DNA from: an uncultured beta proteobacterium
GTDB lineage: Bacteria; Pseudomonadota; Gammaproteobacteria; Burkholderiales; Burkholderiaceae
Direction of reading: 5' to 3'
Assembly: GCA_903930665.1 (NCBI GenBank)
Contig: CAIYZI010000697.1
Location: forward strand, 1 to 7,341
DNA: 7,341 bases
The translations under genes were made by a program, and so were the position numbers. Positions 1-6,238 of this stretch are shown here, piece by piece (position 1 is the stretch's first letter; each line of letters opens with the position of its first letter). The notes beneath the pieces are model-generated. The model made no database searches and was not told where the DNA came from. It saw only the letters and a list, made by a program, of their open reading frames with translations.

Positions 1-1230
1 CCCCAACACCATGAAATAGTGGTGATTGGGGCGGGCATTGCTGGTGCAACCATTACAAATGAGCTGCTCTCACGCGGTTGCAATGTTTGCATCGTTGATG
101 CTGCCCCCGCTCCTGCAAGCGCATGCTCAAGCCATGCTTATGCTATTGCCCACCCCCACGTTGGTAGAGGCTCCCCTCGATTATTGCGTTTAACGCGCAT
201 TGCTTTTTTATTAGCAGAAGCCCGCTGGGGTAAGGTTTGGAATGCACACGGTATTTTTCAGCCGAGTAAAAAAGATAAAGCCTTTGATCGTAAAGAACTA
301 GAAAAACATTTGCTTTCACTTGAGCTTGATCAAAAAATGGCTAAAGTGTTGGATGCCAATGAAGCTGAAAAAATTTGTGGGGTTAAGCAAAATGGTATTT
401 GGTTGCCAAGAGGCGCTTCACTTAACCTTGCTCAATCTACCAATGAATTACTCAAGCCCCATCAAAATCTCACTACTTTATTTCAAACTCACATTAATTA
501 TTTCGAACGTGATGGTGATCAATGGAAGATTTTTAATGATCAAGGCTTATGCATTATTACTGCCCAAAAGATTGTGATCGCTGCTGCAATGGGAAGCAAA
601 AGCTTAATGAGTGGGATGGATATTCGCTTACCCCTTAAGCCCGTACGCGGACAATTAAACATCTTTTCTGTTGCAGAGAATAATCCCTGGGCTAAGTATT
701 TACCTAAAACAGCGATTTCAGGTGATGGATATTGTTTGCCTGCAGAGTGGCAAGATGATGGTAGCTATCGATGGATGGTGGGATCAAGTTTTGATGAGGG
801 CGAGGATGATCTTGAGATTCGCGAGAGTAGCAATGACTTTAATCGCGAGCAAGCCAAAGGCTTGGTAAATTACTCACAAGGCGATGCCAACGCACTGCAA
901 AAGAGGGGTGCTTTTGTTGGGGTGCGTTGTGTTGCTGGTGATCGTTTGCCAATTATTGGCGCGCTCACCCAACGCCCAGGCGTATATCTTGCGACTGCGC
1001 TGGGGTCAAGAGGGGTGCTTTGGTCGGCTCTGGCGGCAAAGCTTATAGCCGCTCAAGTACTAGGTGACGACTTCGCCTTACTTGCGCGCTTAGGTTTTAC
1101 AGCGGACTTGGTAGCCGCACTTGCACCTGCGCGTTTTTTCGCAGGAGCCTTGGCTGCCACGCCCTCGCCTTTGGGAGCCTTAGCTTCAAATTCGAAGCCA
1201 ATTTTTCCATCTGCACCTAAGGCAAGGTAG
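1..1230 (+). CDS. mnmC: MnmC, FAD-dependent cmnm5(s2)U34 oxidase domain (5' end outside window)
   Basis: This is the C-terminal (MnmC2) half of the bifunctional tRNA-modifying enzyme, which oxidatively removes the carboxymethyl group from cmnm5(s2)U34 at the tRNA wobble base to give nm5(s2)U34. In full-length MnmC an N-terminal methyltransferase domain then makes mnm5(s2)U. The frame is open from base 1, so the GTG at 19 is not a credible start and the N-terminal domain, if present, lies upstream. Numbering from base 1, 409 residues are visible. A GAGIAG dinucleotide-binding loop lies at 10-15, and family blocks VGVRCVAGDRLPIIG (306-320) and LGSRG (334-338) bind FAD near the end. The usual closing motif appears as LAPARFF (374-380). 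A further 29 residues follow that are not typical of the family and are read antisense to topB. The gene ends 178 bases inside convergent topB. Family assignment is firm; whether the protein is a fusion or a stand-alone oxidase cannot be seen here. Confidence 0.88.
   Translation, partial: PQHHEIVVIGAGIAGATITNELLSRGCNVCIVDAAPAPASACSSHAYAIAHPHVGRGSPRLLRLTRIAFLLAEARWGKVWNAHGIFQPSKKDKAFDRKELEKHLLSLELDQKMAKVLDANEAEKICGVKQNGIWLPRGASLNLAQSTNELLKPHQNLTTLFQTHINYFERDGDQWKIFNDQGLCIITAQKIVIAAAMGSKSLMSGMDIRLPLKPVRGQLNIFSVAENNPWAKYLPKTAISGDGYCLPAEWQDDGSYRWMVGSSFDEGEDDLEIRESSNDFNREQAKGLVNYSQGDANALQKRGAFVGVRCVAGDRLPIIGALTQRPGVYLATALGSRGVLWSALAAKLIAAQVLGDDFALLARLGFTADLVAALAPARFFAGALAATPSPLGALASNSKPIFPSAPKAR
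1053..1230. other. Convergent coding overlap, mnmC 3' end against topB 3' end
   Basis: Both strands are coding here. The mnmC frame has third codon positions at coordinates divisible by 3, and the topB frame, read from the other strand, also has its third positions there. Wobble bases therefore face each other, and first positions of one gene face second positions of the other. In bases 1053-1140 mnmC encodes its recognisable ending up to LAPARFF while topB encodes its basic tail. In bases 1141-1230 topB encodes conserved C-terminal sequence (GKIGFEFEAK) while mnmC encodes a non-family extension. No hairpin with a T-run is visible between the two stops, so transcripts from the two genes probably overlap as antisense RNAs. 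Confidence 0.82.
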
Positions 1231-3728
1231 GCTTTAAATCCGCGACCAGTTCGGTTAGATTTGAAGCTGGTTAAAAGGTCGGTTTTACCTTCTTTCAATA
1301 ACTTTTGTACTTGCTCAACTGAAATCTCTTGTTGTAGAACAACTTTACCCGTTTTGAAGTCGCACGATTTATTTGGGCCAGTGTTGTTTTCACATACATA
1401 GCGCATACCATCTTCATATATAGCCCCAGAACATTTTGGACAAACACCTAGCGCTTGGCGGCCAGTGAAATCGATAGCCTCTGACTCATCTTCTTGTGAA
1501 TTACCAAAATCAAACTCGAGCTTAAAACCTGCGTTGGGATAGTCCTTATCGTCTTCTGGAATCTCGCTAAGTTTGATGATTGCAGCAAATGGTCGACCCA
1601 TTTTGCTGCGAAATCCTTGCAAGGGCCCAATGGTTTTTTCGCGTAACAACTCCTCTACTTCTGGGTATTCAAAAGCGCGCCCACCCGGAGTTTTGCTAAT
1701 TGTGAAACCACACTTTTCGCAAGCAAAGCGACGATAGTTTTCTTTTACCGGCCCCTTGCAATGGGGACAAGGGGTTGACATTGTTGCGTAGTCACCAGGA
1801 ATCGTATCGCTGTCATATTCTTTTGCACGCTTAACAATGCGCTGTGTCATTTGTGCAATTTCTTGCATAAAAGTATCGCGATTCATCTTGCCCTGCTCAA
1901 TCAGCGACAACTTATTTTCCCAGCTACCAGTGAGATCTGGCCTAGTTAATTCCTCAACATCTAAACCTCTTAGCAGGGTCATCAGCTGAAAGGCTTTGGC
2001 GGTAGGAATTAACTCGCGTGCTTCGCGCACCATATATTTTTCTGCCAACAAACCTTCGATGATCGCTGCGCGAGTTGCCGGAGTGCCCAAACCTTTTTCG
2101 GCCATTGCCTCGCGCATCTCATCATCATCAACCCACTTACCAGCTCCTTCCATCGCCGAGAGAAGAGTTGCTTCTGTATAGCGTGCTGGCGGCTTTGTTT
2201 TCAGTGGAATAGCGGCGATGGATTCGGTTTGAACGCTCTCACCATCTTGTACCGCTACAAGCTCATCATCAGCTTGGTTGGATTTGCCATAAATAGTTAG
2301 CCAGCCTGGGTTAACGAGAACACGACCCTCTGTCTTAAAGTGGTGACCAGAAGCTTCTGTAACACGTGTAGTAACGCGGAATTCGGCTGCTGGATAGAAG
2401 ACTGCTAAAAAGCGACGCACGACTAAGTCATATAACTTTAACTCGGGTTCGCTTAAAGTTTTAGGCGCCTCTAATGTAGGAATAATGGCAAAGTGATCTG
2501 AGATCTTTGAGTTATCAAAAATCCTTTTATTCGGCCTCACCCAACCATAACCCGCTTTATTTTTTGGATCCTTGGGGTCGCCTTGCAAAATCTGTTTCGC
2601 AAATGGGCGAAAATCTTGTGAATATTCAGCAAGGTTTTCAAGAGTTTGTTTGACGGTATCTAAATAATCTTCCGGCAGTGCTCGGGCATCAGTACGGGGG
2701 TAGGTCAGTACCTTATGGCGCTCATATAAAGCTTGCGCCAAGCCTAAAGTATTTTTTGCAGAAAACCCAAAGCGTGCGTTAGCTTCGCGTTGCAAGCTGG
2801 TTAAGTCAAATAACTGAGGCGCTAGCTGGGTTGCTGGCTTCGCTTCTTCGGTAACTGTTGCCTTCTTATCGCGGCAGGCTGCTACGATACTTTGTGCCGC
2901 TGCCTCGCTCCACAAACGATTTTCGCGAGCATCTGGCTCTGCTACATCTTTTTTAAACTTAGGATCAAACCAACGGCCTTCATAAATTCCGGCAGCAGCA
3001 ATAAATTCAGCCTTCACCTCCCAATAATCTTTGGAGAGAAATTTACGAATAAGTTCTTCGCGCTCTACAACGATTGAGAGTGTTGGAGTCTGGACTCGAC
3101 CAACGGTAGTGAGAAAGAAGCCTCCACTCTTGCTATTAAATGCAGTCATGGCTCGCGTGCCATTGATGCCTACAAGCCAGTCGGCTTCAGAGCGGCAACG
3201 TGCGGCATCAGCAAGTGGCTTCATTTCATCATCGGAGCGTAACGAAGCAAATCCTTCACGAATGGCATTAGGCGTCATAGACTGCAACCAAAGTCGCTGA
3301 ATTGACTGTGGTGCTTTTGCATGTTGAGCAATTAACCTGAAAATTAGCTCTCCTTCGCGCCCCGCGTCACACGCGTTAATTAAGGCGGTGATATCTTTTC
3401 GCTTAATCAGCTTTTGCAATACCTTAAGGCGCGATTCAGTTTTGGCGATTGGGCGCAAATCAAAGTAAGGGGGTACTACGGGTAGATTTGCAAAAGACCA
3501 TTTACCGCGTTTAACTTCATATTCTTCTGGTGCGGCAATCTCTAGGAGGTGGCCAACCGCTGAGGAAATAACAAAATTGTCACTTTCAAAATAGTCTTCA
3601 TGTTTGGTAAAGCCACCCAGGGCTTTGGCAATGTCATTGGCAACCGAAGGTTTCTCCGCAATGATGAGCGCCTTAGGGTGATCCACGGTTTGGATTTTTG
3701 AACTGCTTTTAGAAGGTGCTTTAGCCAC
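1053..3728 (-). CDS. topB: DNA topoisomerase III (type IA), long form with zinc ribbons and basic tail
   Basis: Type IA topoisomerase: it cuts one DNA strand through a 5'-phosphotyrosine and passes another strand, relaxing negative supercoils and decatenating intermediates. Numbered from a GTG start at 3728 (891 residues), the Toprim domain begins at residue 20 with the catalytic Glu25 (LIIAEKPS) and carries the metal-binding motif DAGREGE at 121-127. The active-site Tyr is Tyr343 in TYPRTDAR. VGRVQTPT and GLGTPATRAAI are further family blocks. The C-terminus has a CX2C-X12-CX2C ribbon (C654, C657, C670, C673) and a second, spaced C763, C766, C779, C789. A Lys/Ala-rich tail (849-891) probably adds non-specific DNA binding. 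E. coli TopB is 653 residues; the extra length is C-terminal. The frame stays open up to another GTG at 3821. I prefer 3728 because TTTAGG stands 7 bases before it, a promoter lies just upstream, and conserved sequence begins near residue 18. The last 178 bases lie antisense to mnmC. Confidence 0.93.
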   Translation of the reverse strand: MAKAPSKSSSKIQTVDHPKALIIAEKPSVANDIAKALGGFTKHEDYFESDNFVISSAVGHLLEIAAPEEYEVKRGKWSFANLPVVPPYFDLRPIAKTESRLKVLQKLIKRKDITALINACDAGREGELIFRLIAQHAKAPQSIQRLWLQSMTPNAIREGFASLRSDDEMKPLADAARCRSEADWLVGINGTRAMTAFNSKSGGFFLTTVGRVQTPTLSIVVEREELIRKFLSKDYWEVKAEFIAAAGIYEGRWFDPKFKKDVAEPDARENRLWSEAAAQSIVAACRDKKATVTEEAKPATQLAPQLFDLTSLQREANARFGFSAKNTLGLAQALYERHKVLTYPRTDARALPEDYLDTVKQTLENLAEYSQDFRPFAKQILQGDPKDPKNKAGYGWVRPNKRIFDNSKISDHFAIIPTLEAPKTLSEPELKLYDLVVRRFLAVFYPAAEFRVTTRVTEASGHHFKTEGRVLVNPGWLTIYGKSNQADDELVAVQDGESVQTESIAAIPLKTKPPARYTEATLLSAMEGAGKWVDDDEMREAMAEKGLGTPATRAAIIEGLLAEKYMVREARELIPTAKAFQLMTLLRGLDVEELTRPDLTGSWENKLSLIEQGKMNRDTFMQEIAQMTQRIVKRAKEYDSDTIPGDYATMSTPCPHCKGPVKENYRRFACEKCGFTISKTPGGRAFEYPEVEELLREKTIGPLQGFRSKMGRPFAAIIKLSEIPEDDKDYPNAGFKLEFDFGNSQEDESEAIDFTGRQALGVCPKCSGAIYEDGMRYVCENNTGPNKSCDFKTGKVVLQQEISVEQVQKLLKEGKTDLLTSFKSNRTGRGFKAYLALGADGKIGFEFEAKAPKGEGVAAKAPAKKRAGASAATKSAVKPKRASKAKSSPST

Positions 3729-3735
3729 GAGTTTG

Positions 3736-3740
3736 CCTAA
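3736..3740 (-). promoter_or_regulatory. Shine-Dalgarno for topB
   Basis: On the minus strand TTAGG is followed by seven bases and then the GTG at 3728. This is ordinary Shine-Dalgarno spacing and supports the internal GTG as the true start. The more upstream GTG at 3821 has an AAGG directly abutting it, which is too close to serve. Confidence 0.45.
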
Positions 3741-3753
3741 ATTTGAGCCAGAA

Positions 3754-3782
3754 AATATATTTTTTAATGGGGAAAATGACGA
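3754..3782 (-). promoter_or_regulatory. Candidate sigma-70 promoter for topB
   Basis: On the minus strand, TCGTCA (3782-3777; 4 of 6 to TTGACA) is separated by 17 bases from TATATT (3759-3754; 5 of 6 to TATAAT). Transcription would begin near 3747 and leave a leader of about 19 bases carrying the Shine-Dalgarno. The position fits the GTG start at 3728 and would exclude the start at 3821, which lies upstream of the promoter. The area is A/T-rich, so a chance match is possible. topB may also be reached by read-through from dprA. Confidence 0.42.
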
Positions 3783-3791
3783 CCAATTTAA

Positions 3792-3810
3792 ACCAAACTG
3801 GGGGTTTGGT
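3792..3810. repeat. Perfect 7-bp inverted repeat upstream of the topB promoter
   Basis: ACCAAAC and GTTTGGT flank the five-base centre TGGGG. A further partial copy, GACCAA, lies at 3781-3786 and matches TTGGTC at 3806-3811, so the right arm could pair with either left copy. The dyad lies about 10 bases upstream of the proposed -35 box of topB. No T-run follows directly on either strand, so it does not look like an intrinsic terminator. It could be an operator or a chance palindrome. The rest of the spacer, out to the dprA stop, is A/T-rich and shows no gene. Confidence 0.4.
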
Positions 3811-3932
3811 CGAATAATCACCCTTTTTTATTATTAACCGATAAATTGCCAAAAGTCCAAATTCAGTGATCTTAAGGGGTTAATGGGTCCCATAAAAAGA
3901 GAGTATTTCCACACTTTTTAAGTGAAAAATCT

Positions 3933-4637
3933 TCATTCTGAGGCTTTAAACAAGGTTTTTGTGGGGATTACAAGCTCATCTAAAACCTCTTTTGGATGAC
4001 AAACTAGTTTTGCCCCTTCCTGAATGAGGCGATGACACCCTTCATAGAGTGGATCATGAATAGGTCCGGGCAATGCAAATACCTCTCTTCCAAGGTCTGT
4101 GGCGAGCCTTGCGGTAATGAGTGAACCTGATTTGTCGGCTGCTTCTATGACTACCACCCCTAATGAAAGGGCTGCAATTAAGCGGTTGCGCTTGGGAAAG
4201 TGAAACGCTTTAGGCCCTGTTCCAGGGGGGAATTCTGAGAGTATTAGCCCTTGGGAGCCAATTTGATGAGCGAGGTCTTTGTGTTCTCTGGGATAAACCA
4301 CGTCTACCCCGGTGCCACAAACGGCAATAGTTGTCCAATTAGCCCCTGGCTCAAGGCAGGTTCGGTGTGCTACCCCATCAATGCCTCTAGCTAGCCCAGA
4401 TAACACCAATACCCCTGCCTCAGAAAGCCCTCGAGCGAAAAGGGCGGCATTACTCATGCCTCGAGGACTTGCAATGCGCGACCCTACAACAGCAATCATC
4501 GGGCGCTTGAGTAGCTCGATATTGCCATATATATAGAGTATTTCTGGAGGGTCATATAGATCATTGAGCCTGGCGGGGTAATTTGGATCAAGGCGATGGA
4601 TGTGTTGGGCTTGTCTGGGGGCTTGGGCGGGGGTCAT
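3933..4637 (-). CDS. dprA: DprA/Smf, minimal Rossmann-core form
   Basis: DprA binds single-stranded DNA that enters during natural transformation, shields it from nucleases and loads RecA; it acts in the cytoplasm. All core motifs of the extended Rossmann fold are visible: VVGSR with a following PRG (50-60), SGLARGID (80-87), the basic FPKRNRLIA (147-155), and SGSLITARLA with GREVFALPG (170-191). The protein is 234 residues, whereas typical DprA is about 350-380. It begins at HRLDPNYP, where others are already about 100 residues in, so the N-terminal SAM-like domain is absent. It ends soon after EVLDELV, so the C-terminal winged helix is absent too. An in-frame TAA lies two codons before the ATG at 4637, and def occupies the DNA beyond, so no longer product is possible on this side. 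No clear Shine-Dalgarno is visible. It is divergent from def and lies 204 bases upstream of topB on the same strand. Confidence 0.9.
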   Translation of the reverse strand: MTPAQAPRQAQHIHRLDPNYPARLNDLYDPPEILYIYGNIELLKRPMIAVVGSRIASPRGMSNAALFARGLSEAGVLVLSGLARGIDGVAHRTCLEPGANWTTIAVCGTGVDVVYPREHKDLAHQIGSQGLILSEFPPGTGPKAFHFPKRNRLIAALSLGVVVIEAADKSGSLITARLATDLGREVFALPGPIHDPLYEGCHRLIQEGAKLVCHPKEVLDELVIPTKTLFKASE

Positions 4638-4673
4638 TGATTAATTTTGAGCTTAAGAAAAATTTCAACAATC

Positions 4674-4702
4674 AGGACAGTCTGATTAGTCTGTTAGATA
4701 AT
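4674..4702 (+). promoter_or_regulatory. Candidate sigma-70 promoter for the def-fmt-rsmB operon
   Basis: AGGACA (4674-4679; 4 of 6 to TTGACA) and GATAAT (4697-4702; 5 of 6 to TATAAT) are 17 bases apart in the 71-base divergent spacer between dprA and def. A start seven bases after the -10 box would fall on the A of the def ATG at 4709, giving a leaderless message. That agrees with the lack of any Shine-Dalgarno before def. The spacer between the boxes holds an imperfect tandem repeat, TCTGATTAG then TCTGTTAG (4681-4697), of unknown meaning. Confidence 0.42.
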
Positions 4703-4708
4703 TCCTAC

Positions 4709-5224
4709 ATGGCTTTATTACCAGTCCTTTGTTACCCAGACCCCAGACTTCACAAGGTTGCTAAACCTGTGGAGAAGGTGGATGCCCGCATTCAAAAAAT
4801 CGTTGCGAATATGGCTGAGACGATGTACGAGGCCCCAGGCGTTGGTTTGGCGGCAACACAAGTGGATATCCATGAGCGAATCATCGTCATAGATGTCTCG
4901 GATGAGCAGAATGAATTAATGGTATTTATTAATCCCGAAGTGTTATGGGCAAGTCCCGAGAAAAAATCCTGGCGAGAAGGCTGTCTTTCAGTTCCAGATT
5001 TCTATGATGATGTTGAAAGAGCGGCATCGGTTCGTGTGAAAGCTTTGGATTTAAATGGCAACCCATTCGAGATAGATGCCGATGGGTTGTTATCAGTGTG
5101 CTTGCAGCACGAGATGGATCACCTGTTAGGCAAGGTGTTTGTGGAATACCTTTCTATCCTTAAGCGTAATCGCATCTCGTTAAAAATGAAAAAGCGCGCC
5201 AAAGAGTTGGTAGGTCAGCGCTAA
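4709..5224 (+). CDS. def: Peptide deformylase
   Basis: Def hydrolyses the formyl group from the N-terminal formyl-methionine of nascent proteins at the ribosome exit, using a bound divalent metal (Fe2+ in vivo in most bacteria). The protein has 171 residues, close to the 169 of E. coli. The three family motifs are intact: GVGLAATQ (44-51), EGCLS (90-94) with metal ligand Cys92, and HEMDH (134-138) with metal ligands His134 and His138 and catalytic Glu135. The opening MALLPVLCYPDPRLHKVAKPV is the usual beta-proteobacterial N-terminus and fixes the start at 4709. The frame is open upstream to 4583, but that part lies antisense to dprA and shows no family similarity. There is no Shine-Dalgarno before the ATG. 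It is the first gene of the probable operon, and fmt begins nine bases after its stop. Confidence 0.96.
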   Translation: MALLPVLCYPDPRLHKVAKPVEKVDARIQKIVANMAETMYEAPGVGLAATQVDIHERIIVIDVSDEQNELMVFINPEVLWASPEKKSWREGCLSVPDFYDDVERAASVRVKALDLNGNPFEIDADGLLSVCLQHEMDHLLGKVFVEYLSILKRNRISLKMKKRAKELVGQR

Positions 5225-5233
5225 GCGCCTCCA

Positions 5234-6238
5234 ATGAGAGTGATCTTTGCTGGAACCCCAGAATTTGCTGCGCAAGCAATGCGCGCAATACATGCTGCTG
5301 GCCATGAAATTGTTCTAGCAATGACTCAGCCAGATCGTCGTGCTGGAAGAGGTATGCATCTTCAAGCTAGTCCCGTTAAAGAATTCGCATTAGAAAAAAA
5401 TATCCCCATCCTGCAGCCATCGACCCTAAGGCGCAATGCAATTGATCCTGAAAAGCGTTTAGAGGCTGAAGGGGCTTATCAGCGTCTTTGCATAACCAAA
5501 TTTGATGTGATGGTTGTCGTGGCGTATGGTTTGATTCTTCCGCAAGATGTTCTAGATATTGCTGAGAGTGATGGTCGTTACGGATGCTTCAATATTCATG
5601 CGTCCTTATTGCCACGCTGGCGCGGCGCAGCCCCAATACAGCGATCCATAGAGGCTGGCGACGGCAGCACTGGTGTCAGTATTATGAAAATGGATGCAGG
5701 CTTGGATACCGGCGATACAGTGCTCGTGCAGGAAATCACTATTACTCCTGACGAAACTAGCGCACCCCTCCATGATCGACTTGCTGGCTTGGGCGCCGAT
5801 TTAATTGTTGATACTTTAGAGGTATTAGAGCGAGATGGAGGCATTGCTAAGATGCCACAGTCAACAGATGGTGTTACGTACGCGCAGAAGATTTTAAAGA
5901 GTGAGGCGGAGATAGATTGGCAGTTGAGTGCTAATGAAATTGATTTTCGCATTCGCGCCTTTAATCCCTTCCCTGGTGCAATGAGTGGCATAGAGGGGGC
6001 ACAGGTTAAATTTTGGAACTCCCGCATTCCTAGTGTGGGCGATTGCACCAAGATTGGTAAGGTGGGCGAGGTTCTCGGGTTGACTAATGCCGGTGCTTAC
6101 ATTCAGTGTGGACAGGGCGTTATTGAAATCCTTGAGATGCAAAAGCCGGGCGGTAAAAAAATGACAGCAAGCGCTTGCTTAAGAACGCTTGGTGTAGAAG
6201 AGAAAAATATATGCTTCCAAAAGGCTTCAGTTGATTAA
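5234..6238 (+). CDS. fmt: Methionyl-tRNA formyltransferase
   Basis: Fmt transfers the formyl group of 10-formyltetrahydrofolate to Met-tRNA(fMet), making the initiator used by IF2. It is functionally paired with Def, which removes the same group later. The 334-residue protein starts with the Rossmann-type RVIFAGTPEFAA. It carries the catalytic triad Asn120, His122 (FNIHASLLPRWRGAAPIQ) and Asp158 (DAGLDTGD). These correspond to Asn106, His108 and Asp144 of E. coli, with the 14-residue shift due to an insertion around residues 66-88 that Burkholderia Fmt also has. The C-terminal OB-like tRNA-binding domain begins near residue 220 (DWQLSANEIDFRIRAFNPFPGA). The start nine bases after the def stop lacks a clear Shine-Dalgarno, so translation is probably coupled to def. 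The last eight bases overlap the proposed TTG start of rsmB. Confidence 0.96.
   Translation: MRVIFAGTPEFAAQAMRAIHAAGHEIVLAMTQPDRRAGRGMHLQASPVKEFALEKNIPILQPSTLRRNAIDPEKRLEAEGAYQRLCITKFDVMVVVAYGLILPQDVLDIAESDGRYGCFNIHASLLPRWRGAAPIQRSIEAGDGSTGVSIMKMDAGLDTGDTVLVQEITITPDETSAPLHDRLAGLGADLIVDTLEVLERDGGIAKMPQSTDGVTYAQKILKSEAEIDWQLSANEIDFRIRAFNPFPGAMSGIEGAQVKFWNSRIPSVGDCTKIGKVGEVLGLTNAGAYIQCGQGVIEILEMQKPGGKKMTASACLRTLGVEEKNICFQKASVD
6219..6224 (+). promoter_or_regulatory. Shine-Dalgarno deciding the rsmB TTG start
   Basis: AAAAGG, inside the last codons of fmt, stands six bases before the TTG at 6231. No ATG or GTG in the rsmB frame lies between the upstream in-frame stop (TAG at 6195-6197) and this TTG. 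The site is the main reason for choosing this start. Confidence 0.5.

Noticed and set aside
3729..3821. topB starting at the GTG at 3821, adding 31 residues
   Set aside because: The only AAGG abuts the GTG directly, the extra residues do not resemble the family, and the likely promoter and Shine-Dalgarno both lie downstream of it, in front of the GTG at 3728.
3838..3897. Very short minus-strand frame (MGPINPLRS...) in the dprA-topB spacer
   Set aside because: It has only 19 codons, no Shine-Dalgarno and no similarity that I recognise; I also checked it as an smg remnant and saw no match.
3912..3924. CACTT-TTT-AAGTG hairpin after dprA as a terminator
   Set aside because: The stem is only five A/T-rich pairs and the nearest minus-strand T-run is more than ten bases away, too weak and too distant for an intrinsic terminator.
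4640..4668. Minus-strand promoter for dprA: TTGAAA, 17 bases, ATTAAT
   Set aside because: The boxes match fairly well, but transcription would begin inside the dprA start codon or just after it, and no later start codon would leave the core fold intact.
4583..4708. def starting at 4583 with 42 extra residues
   Set aside because: The extra stretch lies mostly antisense to dprA and its promoter region, and MALLPVLCYPDPRLH at 4709 is the usual N-terminus of beta-proteobacterial Def.
5218..5228. GCGC-TAA-GCGC palindrome around the def stop codon
   Set aside because: A four-pair stem with a three-base loop at the end of a coding region is easily a chance result and has no T-run.
5596..6051. Long minus-strand open frame inside fmt
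   Set aside because: It lies wholly antisense to conserved fmt codons, has low-complexity Ser/Pro-rich content and no recognisable domain: a shadow frame.
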